Source: JAFTYO01 sp045644765 (GTDB lineage Bacteria > Pseudomonadota > Alphaproteobacteria > RF32 > CAG-239). Taken from it: DNA of 29,826 nucleotides. The notes beneath the pieces are model-generated. The model was not told where the DNA came from. It saw only the letters and a program-made list of their open reading frames with translations, and searched no databases. The DNA is taken from assembly GCA_045644765.1 (NCBI GenBank), contig JAZRHM010000015.1, positions 1 to 29,826 of the forward strand, written 5' to 3'. Positions 24,618-29,826 of this stretch are shown here, piece by piece; the stretch's first letter is position 1; each line of letters begins with the position of its first letter. The position numbers were made by a program, and so were the translations under genes.

Positions 24618-24710
24618 GTGCTATGTACAAAAAACAGTTAAGGGCAGATAGATTTAAATATTAGTTTGTTAAAAGAATAAAGTAAATTTTTGCAATGTAT
24701 GAGGTGAATT

Positions 24711-26939
24711 ATGTTAAAACAAGTATATTTAAATGATTTTAAGAAATTAGTTTTTAATGTCAAAGATGGAGTTGAAGAACTTCTAGACGTGATAGACACT
24801 CGTCGTGATAAAATATTGGATCTGACAGATGAAGAGCTTCAATCTTTTGCGGAAAAATACAAAGATGAAACAATAATAAAAATTACAGAAAGGTATTTTG
24901 AAGGAGAATATTATGATGATTGTAGCTATAATGTTGAAAAAATTTTTGAAAAAAATAATCTTGTTCAGCAATCTAATAATAAGCATTCCATAATTGAAGA
25001 TAAAGATGGAAACCTTTATAAAAAAGAAGATATACAAACATATTATTATGATGAAGAAGGAAAATTAAGAGAAGAAAGAGAGATGTTTTCCTTATATGAT
25101 AGATGGGGCGCTAGGAATAATAGAGTTTTATATGTTAGCAGAGATTATAAAATAGATAAAAACAATCAGCGACAATTGGTTTATGAGAGTAAATCATCAG
25201 AAAAGCGTCAATTTGTGGATTTGGCTGAAAAAAATGATGAATTTAGAGATGGCTTAATTAACTCTAGGAAACAATGGAATTTGGGTGAAGATGGTCCTGT
25301 ACTTGTGCATGATGAAGAAAAAAGGTTGCTTCCAGATAAAACTGTTTATGAAAAAAATGGTGGTATAGAGGTATGGCATGGAAATAGATCTAATTTAGAA
25401 CAACCTCACCGAAGACTGAAATATAAAGATATTACAATGGATGTTCCTAATCAGAGGCTAGAAGATGTGATGGATATATATTTTACAAAAAAAGGTGATA
25501 AAATATTAGGTGATGAAACATTAGAAATTCAATTAGGCTTAAGTGGTGGTGAGCACTATTACATAAAAGAAGGTGATAATTTTGTTCGAACTGATGAGCA
25601 TGGTGTAGAACGAAAATACACTCTTAATAAAAACATAAAAAATGCTATTATATCTCTATACGGGAGTTATGATTATTATATTAGACATGATGCTTATAAA
25701 TGTTTTGAAAACACTGATTTCCAAGTGCTCACAGAAAAACACCCAGATGGAACATATCGTGAGTTTAATGATGCCGGAATTTTGGTTTTAGAAAATTTGG
25801 CTGACGGTACAAGCAGAAAATGGGATGATAAGGGTCGTATATCAGAAGAAATTTTGCCTGATGGTACAACTTCAACATGGGAATATGGTGAACATAAATA
25901 TAAAACAGTTATAAAAGGAAATGAAACCACTGAATATATAGATGATAGGTTCAAAGAAAAAAGAGTGGTTGACGGTAATATAACCCGGTTTTATGATGAA
26001 AAAGATATATTATTAAAGGAAGTAGATAAAGATAACAATACCGAAAAATATTTCTATTCAAACGGAAACTTACAAAAAGAAATCTTCCATAGCTCGATGG
26101 GTAGTTTAACTGCACCAAGAGCACACTATTATGACAAAAATGGAAAATGTCGGGCTACAGAAGATTGGGCGGGTGGTATCTTTACATTTTGTCCTGAATA
26201 TTTTTCCAGAAGATATAAGCAAGCAATGGCAGAAAACAATCAAGAAGAAGCAAAAAAAGTTTTGATTCTAATGTGTAAATCTCTAACACAATTCAAAACT
26301 GATAATTTTGCTAGTGAAAATTCACTATATGTTAGAAATGATCATATTTGTAGTAAAATTACAGATTTAGGAAATGGTAAAGTTATTTTCGGTCGATTGT
26401 ATGAAGATAGAGATTGGTCCGGTAAAACAATGGGGTATTCCGGTATAGAATGGCGTTGGAAGACACAAGTTGCTATTGTTGATGTTGAAAATTGTGGCCT
26501 TGTTGCAACAAACACCATTGCAGCTACATCGGTTCGTGATGCAACAGATTCTAAAAGAGATCTATGGAATAAAATAAACAACGAAGCCTCTTGTTTTACT
26601 ATAGAAAATGGTACGCTTTACACAGGTTTGAAGGCAGAAGACCGACATGGCGGACAGTGGTATCAGAAAAGCAAAGGGATAAATATAGAAGAAGCAATTG
26701 CCGAGTATGATAAAAACAGAGCAAAAATGATAAAAGAAATAACCTTGAATAAGATTAAGGAATATAAAGAAAATCAATCATCGGCAGAAATTTCTGATCC
26801 TATTAAAGATAAAATAGGTATGTTAAGAAACATATTACAAGATAATGTATCCAAAGAAAAAGGAGTTGTTAAACCTAAGCGTTCGGATGCAGATAAAAAG
26901 GTAATAAGAGAAGCTATAACAGAATATTTAGAAAGATAG
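24711..26939 (+). CDS. Large repeat protein, MORN/YwqK-like
   Basis: I recognise no full-length family for this 742-residue soluble protein. From about 341 to 470 it carries short tandem repeats of the MORN/YwqK-like type: HPDGTYREFNDAG, LADGTSRKWDDKG, LPDGTTSTWEYG, VDGNITRFYDEKD, and SNGNLQKEI. A single similar unit (YYDEEGKLREE) lies at 112-122. The N-terminal 100 residues are acidic and helical; the part from about 500 to 660 is mixed and Trp-rich (GIEWRWKTQVAIVDVENCGL); the tail is Lys-rich and helical. No signal peptide or membrane segment. GAGGTG lies 6 nt before the ATG. The CA-repeat ORF and hairpin lie just upstream. A role in protein binding or as an exported effector is inference. 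Confidence 0.8.
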   Translation: MLKQVYLNDFKKLVFNVKDGVEELLDVIDTRRDKILDLTDEELQSFAEKYKDETIIKITERYFEGEYYDDCSYNVEKIFEKNNLVQQSNNKHSIIEDKDGNLYKKEDIQTYYYDEEGKLREEREMFSLYDRWGARNNRVLYVSRDYKIDKNNQRQLVYESKSSEKRQFVDLAEKNDEFRDGLINSRKQWNLGEDGPVLVHDEEKRLLPDKTVYEKNGGIEVWHGNRSNLEQPHRRLKYKDITMDVPNQRLEDVMDIYFTKKGDKILGDETLEIQLGLSGGEHYYIKEGDNFVRTDEHGVERKYTLNKNIKNAIISLYGSYDYYIRHDAYKCFENTDFQVLTEKHPDGTYREFNDAGILVLENLADGTSRKWDDKGRISEEILPDGTTSTWEYGEHKYKTVIKGNETTEYIDDRFKEKRVVDGNITRFYDEKDILLKEVDKDNNTEKYFYSNGNLQKEIFHSSMGSLTAPRAHYYDKNGKCRATEDWAGGIFTFCPEYFSRRYKQAMAENNQEEAKKVLILMCKSLTQFKTDNFASENSLYVRNDHICSKITDLGNGKVIFGRLYEDRDWSGKTMGYSGIEWRWKTQVAIVDVENCGLVATNTIAATSVRDATDSKRDLWNKINNEASCFTIENGTLYTGLKAEDRHGGQWYQKSKGINIEEAIAEYDKNRAKMIKEITLNKIKEYKENQSSAEISDPIKDKIGMLRNILQDNVSKEKGVVKPKRSDADKKVIREAITEYLER

Positions 26940-26967
26940 CTGAAGATAGTTTTTTTTAGAATAAAAC

Positions 26968-27000
26968 AAAAAACGAGAGCTTTTATTGCTCTCGTTTTTT
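26968..27000. terminator. Bidirectional terminator
   Basis: AAAAAACGAGAGC and GCTCTCGTTTTTT form a 13-bp perfect stem with a 7-nt A/T loop, placed between two convergent genes. Confidence 0.93.
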
Positions 27001-27042
27001 GCTAAATTTTTGTAATACAACTGTTGATCTTGGAGCCTCTTT

Positions 27043-27840
27043 TTATCCCCAGACACCACGGACAACTACATGGTCTTCATCTGTATCTGAAAAATTGGTA
27101 TAAGATGCATCTTGTCCAATATCTTCAAACAGGTTCTCCCAACCATTTAACAGCAAAATGAGTTTAGCATGGCCTCCGGATGGTTCATCGCGGATACCAT
27201 CGGGAGTTAATACTTTGATTTTGTCTTTCAGCTGTTGATAGCCTGTTTGTAAGTTCCAATTGTAGTCCTTCCAACTAAAAACTTGTCCTTCAGGTACATC
27301 AATGAACCAATATTCATCTTTTTCCGAAATTGTTTCTAAGCCGAGATTTTCAAGATAAACATTGAAAATTTCTCGGTGAGCCAAGATAAATTCAAGCTCT
27401 GATTTTGATGGAATGTCTCGAACCGACTTATAATGACCACAACGAGCTAAATTTAAGGCGAAAATCTTGTTGTAGACATCAAACATCGATACGTTTTTTC
27501 CATCACGCTTGATGCTGATTTTTATCTCCTCAAGTTGTAAAATTGCCGCTAATTCAGGATAATCTTTTTCAACAAGAATTTTAACCAAATTGCGCTGTTC
27601 AGGGATCAAACGATCCTCACATTCTTTTACTAAATTGCGAAGAGAATCTAAGCAATACGACTCGTCTTTTTGTTGAACTGTTTTTGCGGAAGCTTTTTTA
27701 ATAATTTCCTTGAAAGGCTTTTTCTTAAAAGCAATAGCAAACAACAGATAACACATCATGACCGATAAACAAATTAAAACGGTCAACAAAAGAACTTGGG
27801 TTGCATTCATAAGATTGATAATTTTTAAATGATTAAACAT
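27043..27840 (-). CDS. Membrane-anchored protein of unknown function
   Basis: This protein of about 265 residues has one N-terminal membrane segment (TQVLLLTVLICLSVMMCYLL) followed by a Lys-rich stretch (FKKKPFKEIIKKA), so the long C-terminal part should be cytoplasmic. The soluble part is acidic, with coiled-coil-like helices early and a Trp/Gly-rich end (LLLNGWENLFEDIG to VVVRGVWG). No family recognised. The start is uncertain: ATG at 27840 is listed, ATG at 27810 would begin just before the membrane segment, and a GTG at 27873 overlaps a possible -10 (GATAAT). None has a clear ribosome site. Confidence 0.65.
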   Translation of the reverse strand: MFNHLKIINLMNATQVLLLTVLICLSVMMCYLLFAIAFKKKPFKEIIKKASAKTVQQKDESYCLDSLRNLVKECEDRLIPEQRNLVKILVEKDYPELAAILQLEEIKISIKRDGKNVSMFDVYNKIFALNLARCGHYKSVRDIPSKSELEFILAHREIFNVYLENLGLETISEKDEYWFIDVPEGQVFSWKDYNWNLQTGYQQLKDKIKVLTPDGIRDEPSGGHAKLILLLNGWENLFEDIGQDASYTNFSDTDEDHVVVRGVWG

Positions 27841-27914
27841 AATGGTTGATTTTAATGTGAGAAGAATTATCACATCTTTGTAAGATTGTAAAGAAATTTT
27901 AAGGTCAATTTGAA

Positions 27915-28361
27915 TTAAATTTGTCGTTCTAAAATATAATGAGGAAGGTAAATGCCCGATGAATCGTATTTTTCTTCTTTGATTTTTTTAAATCCGAATT
28001 TTGTATATATATGCAAAGCTACATCGTTGTCGGTTCTTACGCCTATTTTCATTGTTTCGTTATAAGTCTTTATTATATATGAAAGCAATTCTTGTCCAAT
28101 GCCTTGATTAAAATATTCCGGTAAAACATAAAGTTGTTTGATGGTTTTTTCTTCGGCTGAATAGCAGATGTATGCAACTTTTTTATTATTCTTGATAAAA
28201 CAATATATATCAAATTTGGGATAAATGTATGTTATTACACGTTCGTAAAGTTTTTTCCAATCATCATCAGATAATTTAACGGTTGAACGCAAAGATTTAT
28301 CAAAAATCATGAGTAAATCAGGCCAGTCCGGTACGCTTGCTTTTTTGATATAATCTTGCAT
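27915..28361 (-). CDS. GNAT acetyltransferase, copy 2
   Basis: This 148-residue GNAT protein aligns end to end without gaps with copy 1 at 22724-23170; 112 of 148 residues match by hand count. The acetyl-CoA loop QGIG and the blocks EKTIKQLYVLP, MKIGVRTDNDVALHIYTKFG and IKEEKYDSSG are identical or nearly so, while changes cluster at 40-70 and 91-103, which might affect substrate choice. AAGGAAA lies 5 nt before the ATG. It has its own good promoter and no tail after the stop. Substrate unknown. Confidence 0.88.
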   Translation of the reverse strand: MQDYIKKASVPDWPDLLMIFDKSLRSTVKLSDDDWKKLYERVITYIYPKFDIYCFIKNNKKVAYICYSAEEKTIKQLYVLPEYFNQGIGQELLSYIIKTYNETMKIGVRTDNDVALHIYTKFGFKKIKEEKYDSSGIYLPHYILERQI

Positions 28362-28393
28362 TTACTTTCCTTTTATTAAATTAAGATGACTTG

Positions 28394-28421
28394 ATTGTAT
28401 GATTTAATGTTATAATGTCAA
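28394..28421 (-). promoter_or_regulatory. Promoter TTGACA-N16-TACAAT of GNAT copy 2
   Basis: On the minus strand TTGACA (28416-28421) and TACAAT (28394-28399) lie 16 bp apart, about 33 nt before the start codon. Confidence 0.6.
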
Positions 28422-28442
28422 TATATAATGTTTTTCTGCTTA

Positions 28443-28470
28443 ACAAAAAAGCCCACCACAAGGGTGAGCT
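28443..28470 (-). terminator. Terminator of the lipoprotein pair
   Basis: On the minus strand GCTCACC, a short loop, GGTGGGC (7 bp with one G-T pair) is followed by six T residues. It lies 20 nt after the stop codon of the second lipoprotein gene. Confidence 0.85.
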
Positions 28471-28489
28471 CTGATGGTAATGAAAAACA

Positions 28490-28906
28490 TTATTCCACTT
28501 CATGTGCTTCTAAAAATAAAGATTGCCCCAAAGCGTTAAAGAAGTTCTGATATGGGATCGGATTATCCAAAGCTTTTAATCCTACTTGCGCATTAGCTCT
28601 TACAACAATTTGTTTATCATTAGTTTTATGTACGAAAACATTTAGCTTTGAAGTTTTAGTATTTGTATATGATGTTCCGCTTATTATACCAAGTTTTTCA
28701 TCAGCAGTTTCAATGATAAAACCTAAATCTTGCATTGTAGATATAACAGCTCTCAAGACTAAAGTTTTATCTGAAGTATCATATTGTTTGGTTTCCAGTT
28801 GTCTCCTGGCTAAATATTGTTTATCTAATTTGTAATAATGATTGTAAGGAGTACAACCTGATATAACAAAAAATACTATCAAAGATAATATAGACGCTTT
28901 TTTCAT
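28490..28906 (-). CDS. Lipoprotein of unknown function
   Basis: This 138-residue protein starts with a lipoprotein signal peptide; the lipobox is VISGC with acylated Cys18, followed by Thr-Pro, so outer-membrane sorting is expected. The mature part (TLVLRAVISTMQDLGFIIETADEKLGIISG, seen in parts) resembles small proteobacterial lipoproteins with a strand-helix-strand fold that I cannot name. AAGGAAT precedes the ATG. It lies 10 bp after the other lipoprotein gene and ends at a terminator, so the two form an operon. Confidence 0.8.
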   Translation of the reverse strand: MKKASILSLIVFFVISGCTPYNHYYKLDKQYLARRQLETKQYDTSDKTLVLRAVISTMQDLGFIIETADEKLGIISGTSYTNTKTSKLNVFVHKTNDKQIVVRANAQVGLKALDNPIPYQNFFNALGQSLFLEAHEVE

Positions 28907-28916
28907 GTTATATTCC

Positions 28917-29345
28917 TTAGAAATTGGAAAGTTTATAAGCTAAGTCGCGAACTAAACCATTTTTATCGAATTTAATAATGATTGTTAAAGCTCGTTGATT
29001 TGTGCTCGATAGTCCAGAGCCGGACCATGAACCCCATAAAAATGAACCAAAGCTTGAGTTATTATGTGCATGTGTATTAGAATAACCACTCGTATAATAG
29101 TATCCTCTTGTTGCAAATCTATCGTAAACCCATGTCTCTCTACGTTCTGCGTCTGTCGTAACCATATTAGGAGAGCCTAGATTTTCAATAACAGCAGAAG
29201 ATGACATACCAATTTTTATTTCTTTTTGTACCTTTGCAATGGTTATTTTTTCTTCAAGCAAGTCATAATCGTAATTGGTTGTTGAACAAGAAGATAAAAA
29301 AGGTATTGTTGCAACAGCTATAGTAAATATAATTTTTTTATTCAT
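28917..29345 (-). CDS. SmpA/OmlA-like lipoprotein
   Basis: This 142-residue lipoprotein has lipobox FLSSC with Cys20. The mature protein has the SmpA/OmlA (BamE-like) pattern: KEIKIGMSSSAVIENLGSPN, then ETWVYDR, and a final strand pair LTIIIKFDKNGLVRDLAYKL. A Gly/Ser/Tyr/His-rich insert at about 80-112 (YYYTSGYSNTHAHNNSSFG) breaks the domain between the strands, which is unusual. BamE itself supports BamA, but the insert and the partner gene suggest a different OmlA-family member. GAGG lies 7-10 nt before the ATG, at the end of a long structured leader. Confidence 0.8.
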   Translation of the reverse strand: MNKKIIFTIAVATIPFLSSCSTTNYDYDLLEEKITIAKVQKEIKIGMSSSAVIENLGSPNMVTTDAERRETWVYDRFATRGYYYTSGYSNTHAHNNSSFGSFLWGSWSGSGLSSTNQRALTIIIKFDKNGLVRDLAYKLSNF

Positions 29346-29348
29346 AAA

Positions 29349-29555
29349 GTACCTCGCAATAACTAAGTTGTCGCTTTGATGAAAAGCGACTGGAAGTTGA
29401 GAACAATACCACTAGTTATTGTGCGATATATTGACTTTGAAAGCTTATTTTATCACCTTCCAGTCAGAAAACCGGTAGGCGAAAATATCGTCTTTTCGCA
29501 TAGACGCTAGTGGATATTAGGTTCTCACACCTAAGTCAGGCCATCACCCTGACAG
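29349..29555 (-). ncRNA. Long structured leader RNA, family not recognised
   Basis: From a likely start near 29555 the minus-strand RNA runs about 200 nt to the OmlA-like gene. Perfect pairings, given as plus coordinates: 29535-29540 with 29548-29553 (6 bp), 29517-29522 with 29529-29534 (6 bp), 29479-29485 with 29493-29499 (7 bp), 29370-29377 with 29383-29390 (8 bp). Long-range ones: 29507-29513 with 29409-29415 (7 bp), 29521-29527 with 29398-29404 (7 bp), 29457-29465 with 29388-29396 (9 bp), and 29415-29425 with 29355-29363 (9 bp with a bulge). Several cross, implying pseudoknots or alternative folds; the last touches the ribosome site. It does not match riboswitches, tmRNA, RNase P or 6S RNA known to me. 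Confidence 0.6.
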
Positions 29556-29556
29556 A

Positions 29557-29583
29557 ATTATAATAGAAAGTTGAACAAAAAAT
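29557..29583 (-). promoter_or_regulatory. -10 box TATAAT of the structured leader
   Basis: On the minus strand an exact TATAAT lies at 29557-29562. A TTGCAT about 19 bp upstream is the best -35. Transcription would start at about 29550-29555, right at the first hairpin. Confidence 0.5.
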
Positions 29584-29705
29584 GCAAGTATTTTTATTTA
29601 TATATGCTTTTAAATATAAAAATTAGATAGTTAATGTAAATTCTTTGTTTAAATATGTATAATGTTATACTACTCATCTTTTATACCAACAAAAAAGCTG
29701 CGACT

Positions 29706-29826
29706 GTGAAATTAAATAACGATATCTTCATTAAAGATGATACAAAGTATACGCTTAGTGTCGAGAAATCATTTGGTATAACTAATGCCATGACGGAAAT
29801 AGACCCTTCGATTATTCAATTCTGCG
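29706..29826 (+). CDS. Start of a gene cut by the window edge
   Basis: A frame open to the right edge reads MKLNNDIFIKDDTKYTLSVE and on through KSFGITNAMTEIDPSIIQFC. The composition is protein-like. GTG at 29706 is listed; an in-frame ATG at 29655 overlaps a likely -10 (TATAAT at 29658-29663), so it is less probable. No clear ribosome site. Only 40 codons are visible and no family can be assigned. The stretch 29584-29654 holds nothing else that I can see. Confidence 0.35.
   Translation, partial: MKLNNDIFIKDDTKYTLSVEKSFGITNAMTEIDPSIIQFC

Noticed and set aside
29349..29555. Retron ncRNA, tmRNA, RNase P RNA or 6S RNA
   Set aside because: No reverse transcriptase is visible nearby and the conserved sequence blocks of tmRNA, RNase P RNA and 6S RNA are not present; the leader position before a lipoprotein gene fits better.

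Overview
The window is an AT-rich stretch of a bacterial chromosome, most likely from an alphaproteobacterium. The evidence is a CtrA-type cell-cycle response regulator and the block pyrH-frr-uppS-cdsA-rseP-bamA-lpxD-fabZ, plus rplY-pth-ychF, in the order common in that class. The outer-membrane genes (bamA, lpxD, lipoproteins) show a Gram-negative envelope. The low GC, many orphan genes and small intergenic spaces resemble host- or gut-associated uncultured alphaproteobacteria; that placement is inference.

Layout. 1-1770: tRNA-Glu and Fe superoxide dismutase on the minus strand, divergent from ctrA, with a perfect 16-bp palindrome between sodB and ctrA. 1834-4311: accessory genes (RgpF-like glycan protein, a GNAT-domain protein, a small acidic protein). 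4373-6176: tRNA-Ser, a GC-rich patch that looks like a tRNA 3' end, and an S41-type protease without a signal peptide. 6326-14099: the envelope operon, closed by a strong terminator. 14163-14724: an unknown protein behind an exactly consensus sigma-70 promoter. 14757-16256, minus strand: a one-domain voltage-gated cation channel with an unusual selectivity filter, and a short prepilin peptidase. 16409-18410: rplY-pth-ychF, convergent on an M29 aminopeptidase. 19693-21203, minus strand: an AlbA_2-domain protein 2 bp ahead of rnhA. 21389-22628: an unknown protein and a P-loop kinase-like protein. 22724-28361: an accessory region with two paralogous GNAT acetyltransferases (about 76% identical by hand count), an IMPase-family protein, gene remnants, a (CA)13 microsatellite inside a small ORF, a 742-residue repeat protein and a membrane-anchored unknown. 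28490-29555, minus strand: two lipoproteins, the first preceded by a leader of about 200 nt with many long complementary segments. A new plus-strand gene may begin at the right edge.

How the genes work together. The 6.3-14.1 kb operon joins UMP supply, ribosome recycling, undecaprenyl diphosphate and CDP-diacylglycerol synthesis, site-2 proteolysis, outer-membrane protein assembly, lipid A acylation and fatty acid dehydration, which is envelope growth coupled to translation. rplY-pth-ychF is a translation module. The best candidates for undescribed biology are (1) the structured, possibly pseudoknotted leader RNA at about 29350-29555, and (2) the (CA)13 tract in a small ORF whose longest frame stops in the loop of a 13-bp hairpin just upstream of the 742-residue protein gene, an arrangement that could give phase-variable control.
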